64,000 nt of DNA from Capitulum mitella (taxonomy: Eukaryota; Arthropoda; Thecostraca; Pollicipedomorpha; Pollicipedidae). Below the pieces are notes generated by a model. The model saw only the letters and a list, made by a program, of their open reading frames with translations, did no database searches and was not told the DNA's origin. A program made the position numbers and the translations under genes. Position 1 is the stretch's first letter. Every line of letters starts with the position of its first letter. Location: NCBI GenBank assembly GCA_030062745.1, contig CP099842.1, forward strand, positions 6,863,822-6,927,821. The letters run 5' to 3'. Positions 37,701 through 43,886 of the stretch are shown piece by piece.

Positions 37701-40700
37701 GCGGCCCGCTCAGGTACGCACGCGGCGCCGGGTCGCGCCCAGACGCCGCTACGGTCCGGACGCGCCGCGGAGTAGACTGGGCTGCGCTCCAGGCGCGTGG
37801 AATAGGGTGTGGATTGGTAGCGCTCGGCTCTGTTTTGTGTGTGAGCTGCATCAGGTGGGAGTTACGCGCCTGTAGTGTACATTGGATGGGGGCCGCGGTC
37901 AAGCGGTGCGGTACCGCGGTTACGCTTCCCGAGATCGTTCCGCCGCCCTCCGTCGGCCGTGTGCCGGCGCCCGATGTGAGCGCCCTCCGTTGGCCGTGTG
38001 CCGGCGCCCGATGTGCGCGCCCTCTGTCGGCCGTGTGCCGGCGCCCGATGTGAGCGCCCTCTGCCGGCCGTGTTCGGCAGGAGGACCCCAGCCGGCCGCC
38101 GGTGCCGCCGCGTGACTCCGTCAGCCCGCCGGCGCACCGGGCCGCCGCCGGCGAGGGCCCCATCTACCAAAACCGCGTGTCGGTCATTCCCTCGATCGGT
38201 GAGTGCAGCCGTCGCTGACAGTTGTGGCGACCGCATTGGATTAGCTCGCCTCTCGTGTGACCGTTTTTTTCTTGCAACCCCATCTGGGTGTGTTTTACAT
38301 GAGCGGCATTCGAAAAAAGCTGTTGATACTGTTCCGAAATTGGCATGTAGACTATTAGGCTCACATTCTCATTTGTTCGCACGGCCCATTTCTCAGCATG
38401 TTTCATCCCCGTTCCGAGTCCGCAGTCCACCGGCGAAGGGAAGAATAGGTGGTTTTGCGGTCGGCGCCGATGTGCCGGGGATTCTCGTGTCTCTGGTTGT
38501 AACCGCTGCATATCAAAAACCCAACGGGTCGGGCGGCGAGTTTACGGGTCGCTCTGTTGAACATTGCCTTTGACCTCACCCCGTGTGGACCGCCCGCAGA
38601 AGAGGAGGTTCACGGTCGCGAGGAGAGGAACGGCATCCGGCGTTACTCGTCCGAGTCCCGTCACTCCCACCCGGACGGTAAGCGTCACGTCACGGCCGTC
38701 ACGCCCGGGACGTTCTGGGCGCCTGAACTGCAGAGTCAGAGCTAGTCTCGTACGTAAAATCGTGGTTCACAGTAATGCAGATTCGATTATTTACCCGACA
38801 CGGGTCGGAAACGTCCTTTTTCCGACCGTTTTTTTTATACTGCACACGGCTTCATGTGCTTGGAACATACTGCCTTCCACGTCTGCCTCTGCTTTTCCGT
38901 CAAGTGCTTTGTTTGCAGTTTCTTTACAGTCATGCGTTTCATGGCAGACTTCATGAAGACCTCAGTTTCTCAGTTGATCACTTTATTTTGCCAGTCTAGC
39001 TTGCGTAGCTCTTTTGCCAGCCGGCGCCGCGCTGTACGTTTTCCGTTTGCGTCATGTAAGGCCGCCGTGCTTGTTTGTCGTGGCTCGGCGCCCTGTGGCT
39101 GTCCGCCGTCGCCGCTGTAGCGCTTGTCCAGCCGTGACCGCGCTGGTGACCGGACCGGTGACCGCTCCGGTGACCGTTCTGTGTCCGTCCGCTAGAGTCC
39201 GCGCCGCCGCCGCTGCCTAGTTCGGCGCCGCCCCCCTCGGCCACCCACCGACTGCAGGGCGTCTCCGGCCGTGGACGGAGGTAGGCCGCCGTCTGCCGAA
39301 TGCGGTTCCACGTAACGTGACGCTCTTCCGTCTGTTGGTCGCTGAACTGTGGGAAGGATCTTTTTGGGATGTGGTTATGTAGTGCAGAGAAATATCCGTT
39401 ATAGCTTTCAGACGGGTGATATGTAGCAGATTTATCGTACTGTTCGTGTCGGTGATTGTGGCATCTGGATGTGTAAGCTGGAAACAGACGTATCGACGTG
39501 AAAAAGTTTCTTGTCATGGGACATTGGCCTTGGCCGAAACTGAGTATCGTGTCAGACTTTTTTTTAACCCTTTTTCGTGGCCGTCTGTATATCTCATCTT
39601 TGCTGTCGCCTTCTCCTTATGTCGTCTCGCACAGGGCCCTACTTTTGCGATGCCATTGTAGTCACACGTGACCGACTTCCGATCCGCAGCCGTTTCCCGT
39701 CTGGCACCGTCAGCTGCGTGTAGCCTGTTTCTCTTGCCGGCATCTGACCTGCCGATGTCCGATGCGTGTTTAGCCGGCGTCTCGCCTGGGGGGTATGACG
39801 CTGGACGCCGTCTGACCCGCGTGACTCCTTTTCGATCTGCATCCGGCCTGAGTGCACCTAACTGGGGCTCCGGCCCAGCCGTCCTGTCGTCTGAGCCCGA
39901 GCTGGCACCGAGCGGACGCAGGGGACGGCTTTATTCGACCTTGACTGACCTCCTGTCTGACACTGACCGGGCGTCGTGCGGTCGCAGGATGGCATGCATG
40001 TGACCTCGTGACCTCAGCCGACCTCTCTTCCGTCCCTGACCCTGGCCTGGCTCTGCAGCCGTATGGTGACATGATTCTGACCTTAGCTGACCTTTCATCT
40101 CACACTGACCTGGCGCTGTGCAGCCGCGGGATTACATGTACCTGACCTTGGCTGACCTCCGGCCTGACCTTGACCGGGCGCCGTGCTGCCGCAGGAGGGC
40201 GACATGCGGCCGCGTCAGGTGCTGGCCGAGATCCCGGGCGCGGCGCCGGCTCCGCACGCCGGCCGCACCGCCTCCCTGCCGTACGGCCAGCAGCCGTCGC
40301 CGTCCGACAGCCACAAGTCGGCCACCATGGACCAGAGGTGAGGCCGCGCCGACGACAGCGCCGACCGGTCCTGTTCAACAGGACGTGAAAGTGATCTGCG
40401 GACTTGTGCGCCGCAGCCTTTGCCGTGTTGTCGCCGCCATTCTCTGTTTGAGCCGGTCGAGCGTGAGTTTTCGTAGTGTCAAGTTGTTTAGTTCTTTGAT
40501 GCTTCATTTAAGCAGGGTAAGGGTCGCCTTTGGTGGTGCTTAAATCAGGAGTCTAAGTGAGTTGTATTGTTGAAACGTCCTTGGCATTATTGAAAGCTTA
40601 CGCGGTTTACGATGGGGCTGGTTGCGTTGCATTTGTGATAGTTTTTTTCGCCATCGATCGTTTCATTTGCACCGCCAAACTGTCCGATTTTTATCGCTCA

Positions 40701-40962
40701 CGTAACTCCAGACTGTTTTGTGCCCTGTCCGAAAACTGTACCGACCGCTGCCAATATGTGCACCGTCACTGGCCACGATACCGTCGGCTGCCCCTCGTGT
40801 GCGCGCTGTCCCCGGCCACCACCTGACCGGTGTCCGTGCGCCCACCGCAGAAACGGCAGCGAGAGCGGCAGCGAACACGAGGAGCGACGCCCCTCCAAGC
40901 GCGGCTCGGTGTTCGGTTTCCTGCGCAGGAACAAAAAGGACAAACACCCGGCCCAGGTGTAG
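162..40962 (+). CDS. kst: Beta-heavy spectrin (karst type), 3' part of gene
   Basis: Large actin-crosslinking spectrin of the apical membrane skeleton; by family knowledge it pairs with alpha-spectrin. About 60 exons (roughly 9.8 kb coding, about 3,260 codons) join in phase at GT-AG sites, except one unresolved join in the tail. Domain order seen: SH3 (exons 1-2), about 25 triple-helical repeats with the usual W, LL and KH signatures, a charged linker, a PH domain (exons 54-56), then a Pro/Ser tail ending PAQV-stop at 40960-40962. An SH3 domain inside a beta-spectrin with PH domain is diagnostic of beta-H. The Drosophila protein has about 25 repeats after its SH3, matching this count. Alpha-spectrin is excluded by the PH domain. 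The actin-binding CH domains and first repeats must lie upstream. Two single-base frame breaks occur (near 4041 and 6517). Exon coordinates are given in the segment entries. Confidence 0.94.
354..3980 (+). other. kst intron 1 (splits SH3 domain)
   Basis: This is a 3.6-kb intron with a GTAAGC donor at 354 and a CCCCAG acceptor ending at 3980. Apart from the antisense GPCR, the stretches 354-1166 and 2652-3980 hold no recognisable gene or repeat. Confidence 0.85.
1167..2651 (-). CDS. Intronless orphan class A GPCR, antisense in kst intron
   Basis: A 494-codon single-exon rhodopsin-family receptor. Visible landmarks are N-glycosylation sites at the N-terminus (NFSNVS), the TM1 Asn (GN at 39-40), the TM2 Asp (LAVTDL, D70), the TM3 Cys97 paired with ECL2 Cys172, ERR at 121-123 in place of DRY, CMSP at 370-373 in place of CWxP, and NPFIY at 409-413. 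Intracellular loop 3 is long (about 130 residues) and contains an eight-proline run and Ser/Gly/Pro-rich text. The C-tail is Arg/Ala/Pro-rich with no obvious function. TM3 and the following text (SMLSLALLGLERRHAVLRPL) faintly recall GPR161-like orphans, but I would not assign a ligand or symbol. The first Met (2649-2651) is used; a Met two codons later is equally possible. It lies wholly inside the SH3-splitting intron of kst on the opposite strand. Confidence 0.85.
   Translation of the reverse strand: MAMNFSNVSAAAPVDGRPAAVTAAVTALFAAIGLAGIGGNALVVAVIAGDRRRLRARPSNVILASLAVTDLATCLLVVLPAAAALPAGRWPLGAALCRLHGALNYLCIIVSMLSLALLGLERRHAVLRPLRHLRRRGRLRPALAAAWLTGAVFGAVPAALDWLRYDRAEAVCAIAWFSQRDAFVYVVVAFCVTFVAPSAVIVWSGGAVLLATRRAADRRPARPPPPPPPPLTSSPPPSGRALEVLRLLRRARNVRLPVRCPAVTLCWVGESPSGASAKADNTTIDMAERPARPGGGTEPSSSGGTAPPSATDQPTAPTAGPRPSPAGASAAHRRALPAASLTAEQGRRLARSHQRVLRSLAVVTGVFFACMSPFCVTKLVKMMTGRPEAVPAWVNLAASAAQFLASAVNPFIYGFLRPDFRSAFGRVFRSAAAALFGAGCSPGRPAWPRRRRPARVAPAPAPAEPGTGQREARRGDASAPQTESTARKTVARRD
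5149..8952 (+). CDS. kst: kst exons 4-12: spectrin repeats
   Basis: Exons: 5149-5247, 5486-5577, 5951-6142, 6477-6637, 6979-7106, 7320-7433, 7671-7797, 8138-8277, 8682-8952. All have AG acceptors and GT donors and phases that chain correctly, except that exon 7 (6477-6637) contains one surplus base near 6517. Repeat signatures include ECNDFELW-type A helices, VKKEVNSLWDKV, RGWQEKDAWLHQLRDLQVFN and LIKRHEDFE (helix B/C KH motif). Exon 8 uses a GTACGA donor at 7107, chosen because it alone gives the right phase to join AHQDE to FAELTELGNK in exon 9. These repeats form the flexible rod. Confidence 0.9.
7907..7990 (+). other. tRNA-like sequence, probably a pseudogene or SINE head
   Basis: A perfect T-arm (CCCGG, loop TTCGAGT, CCGGG at 7963-7979) contains a consensus pol III B box (GGTTCGAGTCC). 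A possible 3' acceptor strand follows at 7980-7986, with GCA after it. Upstream, a D-arm-like GCG/CGC pairing is visible, but the anticodon stem and the 5' acceptor strand (about 7907-7913) pair poorly. It lies in the kst intron between exons 10 and 11. I read it as a degenerate tRNA or the tRNA-derived head of a SINE, not a working tRNA. Confidence 0.3.
9150..12788 (+). CDS. kst: kst exons 13-20: spectrin repeats
   Basis: Exons: 9150-9413, 9839-9969, 10142-10278, 10567-10715, 10983-11201, 11480-11617, 12047-12205, 12643-12788. Phases chain 0/0, 0/2, 2/1, 1/0, 0/0, 0/0, 0/0, 0/2. Typical repeat text is visible: LNAAWEELCRLTAERG, ELQAAWDDLRSAADRR, FAEADEVESWMAEKTNVL and LERWIAEQLQAAASDDYG. Exon 20 ends within a helix (DRRQDQLR) in phase 2, the position of the candidate cassette exon that follows. 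Confidence 0.92.
13623..13676 (+). CDS. kst: kst candidate cassette exon (exon 21, 54 nt)
   Basis: A 54-nt open segment lies between a CAG acceptor ending at 13622 and a GTGAGC donor at 13677. It enters and leaves in phase 2, the same phase as the exon 20 / exon 22 junction, so it can be included or skipped without a frame change. It adds 18 residues reading PGENQDAKDVAKRHAVV. That resembles the last residues of exon 20 (ENPYAADMDRRQDQLR), the usual entry to a spectrin repeat before QW. Joining exon 20 directly to exon 22 (LR-GQWVQLLEVLD) already gives a normal helix, so constitutive use is doubtful. It could also be a chance ORF. Confidence 0.5.
14809..17124 (+). CDS. kst: kst exons 22-26: spectrin repeats
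   Basis: Exons: 14809-14923, 15292-15408, 15654-15824, 16489-16689, 16972-17124, in phases 2/0 then 0/0. Text includes GQWVQLLEVLDARDEKL, LIRRHEGFENDLVALEAQ, GRDLMTWAADLRAGML and HSAWQQRKIYLDQLIDYHFF. The acceptor side of exon 25 (16489) lies at the end of a 75-bp tandem array that copies the splice site and exon start. The flank upstream of exon 24 (15654) is duplicated too. Both cases are listed separately. Confidence 0.92.
15518..15653 (+). repeat. Duplicated flank upstream of kst exon 24
   Basis: A 34-bp segment at 15518-15551 recurs at 15601-15634 with two base differences, an offset of 83 bp. The second copy runs into the real acceptor (CAG ending at 15653). The first runs into a decayed version (CCGGCCGCGTAG), so an acceptor-bearing unit seems to have been duplicated. 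Confidence 0.7.
16195..16530 (+). repeat. 75-bp tandem array copying the acceptor and start of kst exon 25
   Basis: The motif CCCTCAGGGCCGTGACCTGA, that is acceptor plus exon start, occurs with small changes at CAG ends 16213, 16288, 16363 and 16488. The spacings are 75, 75 and 125 bp. Only the last copy leads into the full open exon. The third copy stays in the exon frame for more than 20 codons (MTWAADLRAGML) before a stop. Each 75-bp unit is 25 codons long. Confidence 0.85.
17521..21146 (+). CDS. kst: kst exons 27-33: spectrin repeats
   Basis: Exons: 17521-17699, 18058-18169, 18313-18475, 18731-18918, 19335-19537, 19912-20140, 20871-21146. Phases are 0/2, 2/0, 0/1, 1/0, 0/2, 2/0, 0/0 and all join. 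Signatures include AETWIGDKKKALELEKVG, KLQKHQAFQAELTANQPRI, ILDFNNQVEKVEAWIRDK and LEVHAFNRDLADTAERIQEK. The intron after exon 32 carries a 43-bp minisatellite, and the one after exon 33 a 1.2-kb AT-rich element. Confidence 0.92.
20243..20620 (+). repeat. 43-bp minisatellite in kst intron 32
   Basis: Roughly eight to nine copies of a 43-bp GC-rich unit (core CCGGCCGGGGAGTGGGGCGG followed by TCAGTCTGTCTCCG) sit head to tail. They differ by a few substitutions such as CCGG/CTGG and GTGGTC/GTCAGTC. Open frames across the array are by-products of the repeat. Confidence 0.9.
21315..22481. mobile_element. AT-rich element with palindromic inverted ends in kst intron 33
   Basis: A block of about 1.17 kb, far lower in GC than the surrounding intron, is bounded by two near-palindromes. 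The left core is GGGGCAGTTGACTGCCCC (about 21319-21336) and the right core is its reverse complement GGGGCAGTCAACTGCCCC (about 22459-22476). The interior has no long ORF and has several direct and inverted AGGTCA-type motifs (around 21446-21480, 21618 and 21762). The structure suggests a non-autonomous DNA transposon or foldback-like insertion. No transposase or target-site duplication was identified. Confidence 0.6.
22710..27229 (+). CDS. kst: kst exons 34-41: spectrin repeats
   Basis: Exons: 22710-22985, 23398-23573, 24443-24677, 25133-25270, 25550-25720, 26078-26241, 26503-26611, 27029-27229. Phases are 0/0, 0/2, 2/0, 0/0, 0/0, 0/2, 2/0, 0/0. Signatures include LRRTLSASWEERRHRLTQA, ALIKKHKSFEKTFSAQ, LRNIYESETWLGEKMQVA, LKRHQLLEADIHAHADAV and ISWLAEKEPQ-like DEMSWLAEKEPQATSADLG. 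Several introns here are simple-sequence rich, notably 24915-25110. Confidence 0.92.
23765..24001 (+). repeat. Transposon-end-like sequence and poly-G tracts in kst intron 35
   Basis: CAGGGGCGGATCCAG at 23765-23779 matches the end motif seen at other places in this window. It is followed by a long G run leading into CAAAT at about 23790-23806. A second G run followed by CAAAT lies at about 23985-24001. It is probably a remnant of a dispersed element; the far end is not clear. Confidence 0.4.
24915..25110 (+). repeat. Degenerate ~20-bp tandem repeat upstream of kst exon 37
   Basis: Eight or more imperfect copies of a CTGTGACCCGTCGTCTCC-like unit form a pyrimidine-rich tract. The tract ends just before the acceptor of exon 37 (CAG ending at 25132). 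Confidence 0.75.
27586..31633 (+). CDS. kst: kst exons 42-50: last repeats and charged helix
   Basis: Exons: 27586-27735, 28053-28322, 28585-28770, 29124-29306, 29698-29888, 30159-30294, 30596-30748, 30921-31103, 31511-31633. Phases chain 0/0 except for the 2/2 join from 29888 to 30159. Signatures include FYAEAEEADKWMKERKPLL, SGQLFRYLAEADEAVAWV, LVRRHQGFERDLAAVKEQ and LIRRHDDFLKTVESQEDKF. Exon 50 changes character to a highly charged single helix (MRRREEEARVAEQKRREEE), marking the end of the repeat rod. Confidence 0.9.
30119..30146 (+). repeat. Short GTGACC repeat before kst exon 47
   Basis: Four tandem GTGACC hexamers lie about 15 bp before the acceptor ending at 30158. Confidence 0.8.
31933..33721 (+). 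CDS. kst: kst exons 51-53: linker between rod and PH domain
   Basis: Exons: 31933-31982 (phase 0/2), 32240-32308 (2/2) and 33648-33721 (2/1). They encode short, acidic and Ser-rich, probably unstructured text (LELEHEAGDASP, DDAQPDELSQSASFPDVNER, LLKNPMLTEKKMGSQSSLSS). These small exons are supported by splice sites and correct phasing rather than by a fold, so confidence is a little lower than for the rod. The 1.3-kb intron before exon 53 holds a 60-bp tandem repeat. Confidence 0.75.
32890..33126 (+). repeat. 60-bp tandem repeat in kst intron 52
   Basis: About four head-to-tail copies of a 60-bp unit (containing GTTAGCGGTGTACAGCCGTA) run through the intron between exons 52 and 53. Divergence is only a few bases per copy. 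The unit length is a multiple of three, so frames stay open on both strands (a 20-residue repeat on the minus strand). Nothing else supports coding. Confidence 0.9.
35168..36686 (+). CDS. kst: kst exons 54-56: PH domain
   Basis: Exons: 35168-35392 (phase 1/1), 36067-36205 (1/2) and 36551-36686 (2/0). A basic approach segment (RTPSFTTRRRTQSFRKVKK) leads into the PH fold: VEVDGMLERKQELQSGGKKA, then SWKTYYT, joined to VLCGQLLCFFKDVDDF. It continues with KKNVLR and DGSEYLFATENEEQLQEWI, whose C-terminal helix Trp (QEW) closes the domain. PH domains of beta-spectrins bind phosphoinositides and tether the rod to the membrane. The donor of exon 54 is followed by degenerate copies of itself in the intron. 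Confidence 0.93.
35370..35695 (+). repeat. Degenerate copies of the exon 54 donor
   Basis: The exon end and donor of exon 54 (CTACTACACAG|GTGAGC, GT at 35393) are echoed at 35445 (CCACACAG|GCGAGC), 35614 (ACCACATAG|GTGAGT) and 35683 (AAGCCACAG|GTGAGT). Similar GAAG-containing lead-ins and ATGGGG/ATTGG filler lie between them. Two of the echoes are good consensus donors. Confidence 0.6.
37588..40962 (+). CDS. kst: kst exons 57-61: C-terminal tail
   Basis: Exons: 37588-37713 (0/0), 38081-38198 (0/1), 38600-38677 (1/1), 40195-40337 (0/2) and 40851-40962 (2/stop). The tail is Pro- and Ser-rich, with SH3-ligand-like text (RPPVPPRDS), tyrosine motifs (PVYANLPPP, GPIYQNR) and a basic end (FGFLRRNKKDKHPAQV). 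Exon 59 ends in phase 1 but exon 60 reads sensibly only from phase 0, so an intervening exon, or an alternative splice site, is missing from this model. A candidate at 39195-39279 is listed separately. Confidence 0.8.
37945..38080 (+). repeat. 38-bp repeat running into the acceptor of kst exon 58
   Basis: Three near-identical copies of a unit containing GGCCGTGTGCCGGCGCCCGA are followed by a partial fourth copy (GGCCGTGTTCGGCAG). That partial copy supplies the acceptor ending at 38080. Confidence 0.8.
39195..39279 (+). CDS. kst: Possible extra kst tail exon, unresolved
   Basis: After a CTAG acceptor (39191-39194) a Pro/Ser-rich frame opens in phase 1, matching the end of exon 59 (ESAPPPLPSSAPPPSA, then THRLQG). 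The obvious donor AG|GTAGGC at 39280 leaves phase 2, which does not fit exon 60 in its good frame. A weak donor (GGC|GTCTCC) near 39260 would give phase 0. Composition and acceptor phase support an exon, but its end is not settled. Confidence 0.3.
39960..40210 (+). repeat. ~70-bp degenerate array copying the acceptor of kst exon 60
   Basis: CAG acceptors followed by related text occur with ends at 39987, 40058, 40123 and 40194, spaced 71, 65 and 71 bp. Related starts are GATGGCATG, CCGTATGGTGACATG, CCGCGGGATTACATG and GAGGGCGACATG. CTGACC-rich spacers separate them. The last is exon 60. Confidence 0.65.
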
Positions 40963-42773
40963 GCCGCCGGTCGGGCCGGACCTCGCTGCCGTCGCAGTAC
41001 GTGTATTCGAAAGTGCAAATCAACGCGAGAGGGAGTGATTGTCCTCAGTGCTTAGTTACTCAGCCGTTAAGCGACGCTTGGAAGGTGAACTCACTATTTA
41101 AATGTTACGCGCCGGCTTGCGTGCGTTAAGCTATGTTTTATTGTTTCCGGTTTAAATAAGCTTGGCATCTATATGCGGATTTCTTTGGGTTTGAGATGCG
41201 AGGACGTGATTTCGTTTAATGTTCGAGGCGAATCGGATGCTGGTGTTTGAACTGTGGTTGACGCATGTTGGCAATGTCAATGAATACCAAATACCTGAAG
41301 ATCGCTAGAGGCATGTAGATATTTAATTTCAGTTATTCCGTCTTGCACAGTGCCTTCAACTTTGTACAATATGATTAGTCAATTTCCATTCTGCCTTCCA
41401 CAATACATGCTATTTACCGTTGGTCTCGACTTTCGTCCGTGTTTCGTGGTAGGATGGAACATTGCACGGTCGCACACATCCGTCGCCTGACTAGTTAGTT
41501 TGTTCCGAGCCACCTGGGCGCCACGCAGCCTCTGCATCGCAGCATCGCTCGATCCGTGAACCTCATATTGAGTAAAAATGCACCTATATATTACCTTGCA
41601 GCTGATAGCCACGAACAACGTTGGGAATTGTTGAGACAAGAAAACTGGTCTCATCTGTGAAACAGGACAGCGAACCGAAGTGAACGACGGCGCGTACTGA
41701 ATACGCCTTTGAGAATTTGACGCCAGTTATCAAGTCAGCAATGGCTCGTCAAGACCTGTTTGGTCAAAAAGGGTGCGTGCTGTTCGTTCACACGCCATTT
41801 CAATGGATCATGGTCTCCCTCGGGAAAAGGAGTATCACGATATCGTTTAGAAGTCGGCCTCAGAGCAATTGTCCAGGTATGTCCGGACAGTCCCATGCCA
41901 GTCGTCAGCGCACGCTTGGGTCGAGTCTCGCGCCGCCATAGTCCGTTGGTCGTCCTCCATCTGGTGGTCACGCTCCTGATCACGTCGGGCGCCGCCAGAA
42001 TTCCAGCGATCTTGTTTGTTCTCTGCTCTCTGTACGTCCGGTCGCCGGCCGTCAACCGGCGGAGTTGTGTGCCCCGAGACAGTCCGCTGTATGCCGGCAG
42101 AGAGAGAGAAGAGAGGTGAGGAGAGAGTGAGAGTACAGCCCCTCCGCAATAGGACGTGAAATCAGTTATGTTGCTGTCTGGTACACAGTAGACTTCATAA
42201 AGGTTCATTAGATACCAAGAGCTGCATGAATAAATGGGGTGACAGGCAGATGGATAAACCATAAACGAACGGATGGGTCAAACGCTTATTTAACCCTGTT
42301 TCCGGAGGGCTTGACGGAGGGTTAGGCCGATTCCCGGCAGGGGAGGGGGGCGGATTCGCCCCCCCCCCGAGATCTCAAGAACTGCACATCCGATTTCATC
42401 GTAATCAGCGGCAATCGATTCGCCATGATGTAAAATGCATTTTTATGAAAAAAGTTTTAGGATTTTGAAAGGGGCGGATTCAGGGGCAAAAAGTTAAAAA
42501 AAGAAATATTTTTGGATTTGTTGTAACTCTGTTGTTTATGGACAGATTTTGATGAAATTGACATCGATCGAGAGATTATGGATAGGACTTTTGTTGTTGG
42601 TCCATGCATTAGAAATTCTGAGAAAATTGGTGGGCGTTCACAGGGTTTCGAAAAGGGAGAATAAGTTTTTTTTCAAAAACTGAACAAGAAAATTAAAAAC
42701 ACTTCTAGCTTTTACTAGTCATGTTATGCTGAAGAAATACAAATCGTATTACAGTGTTTGTAGATTGTTAACA
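40963..42773. other. kst 3' flank, no recognised gene
   Basis: This stretch probably starts with the kst 3' UTR. The first canonical AATAAA I see is at 42229-42234, about 1.3 kb after the stop. Beyond that the DNA is AT-rich with a C/G homopolymer stretch near 42350-42370. No exon-like sequence was recognised on either strand. Confidence 0.5.
42229..42234 (+). terminator. Candidate kst polyadenylation signal
   Basis: A canonical AATAAA hexamer lies 1.27 kb after the kst stop codon. It is the first one downstream on this strand; a nearer variant signal could be used instead. Confidence 0.3.
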
Positions 42774-42776
42774 TAG

Positions 42777-43327
42777 GCGGTGCCAGGGACATGAAAAGGG
42801 GGTACTGTCATGGTCACATATTCATCACGTTAGCTTACGGTTTTTGATCTTAAATGGTCTCCAGTAACTGCAGTCACATGGAATGATCCTGAGTGCACTT
42901 AGGTTGTTTGAAAACGTTTCCAGTCAGTTGAATTCACTCTATTCTAAAATTCCTTTTCACGGCTGTTATGATGTAGGGTACACAAACTGACATTTTAGGT
43001 CATAGCTCCGTGACCCGGCCTGATATCAAACTGAAATTTCGTACACAAGTAGAGGACACCATTCGACGTCATACTTGTTCCGGGTTTGGCATTGAGAAAA
43101 ATAGCACCAAAGTTATTGTGAAACTAAATGTCGACATTTGACCCTGACCTGACCTTGCGAAATGACCTCAGGTTACCAAAATTATATTTGTATGCTTGCC
43201 TAACTATTTACCTATATACCCAGACATATCCTAAAAAAAAATATTTTCGGCAGCCGTTTTTCATTTACCCTCAACAGGGCCAAAAATGGCGAGGTGCCGC
43301 CAAAAACGATGCCTGGCTCCGCCCCTG
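42777..43327. mobile_element. MITE-like element
   Basis: About 550 bp, AT-rich and without an ORF. It is bounded by GGCGGTGCCAGG (42777-42788) and, inverted, CCTGGCTCCGCC (43312-43323), which match at 11 of 12 positions as inverted ends. The right end extends to CCCCTG, giving the CAGGGGCGG-type terminus common in animal DNA transposons. No target-site duplication is clear. Confidence 0.5.
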
Positions 43328-43823
43328 AGCAAAATAGAATTACAAAATTTTGTTACGGTACGTAGAAACAGTGGGTAGGAAAAGTGACCAAGTTTCGTGA
43401 AGCTGCGTCAAAAACCCGGAATTGGAATGCAAAAAATCCAAGGGGGTTCAGCCCCTTGCCGGGAATGAGGTTAAATGTTATAGTGCCCGGCGCTATGTGA
43501 CTCCCAAGATGACTGTGAGTGAATACGTGTGTCGTTGAAAGTAGGGGTGCCGTGGGATGTACGGCGATAAACGAATCCAATGGTGTTTATCCGGCTCGCA
43601 TTACTTCAAGGTGCCACACCTATGGGCGTAGCAATGTGAAAAAGGATGGGAACCGAAATCTAGTACATAGAACACACCGAGGCCATTTGCCACAATGCAA
43701 CCAAATGCTGTTGTTAACGATGGATTGTTGCTTGCAGGGATGTCAGTTTGTATTCTTTTGAGAGGGACCTGCCCCCATGTTGATTTGGGCCCCCAGTGTT
43801 GGTTTGTACCCCAATATTCGCTG

Positions 43824-43826
<3 letters not shown>

Positions 43827-43883
<57 letters not shown>
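43827..43883. repeat. (AT)n microsatellite
   Basis: An uninterrupted dinucleotide run of about 57 bp. It reads as Tyr-Ile repeats in open frames on both strands, which are artefacts. Confidence 0.98.

Positions 43884-43886
<3 letters not shown>

Noticed and set aside
41735-42262. 175-codon minus-strand open frame downstream of kst
   Set aside because: No family resemblance and no exon-like codon composition; lies in the probable kst 3' flank.
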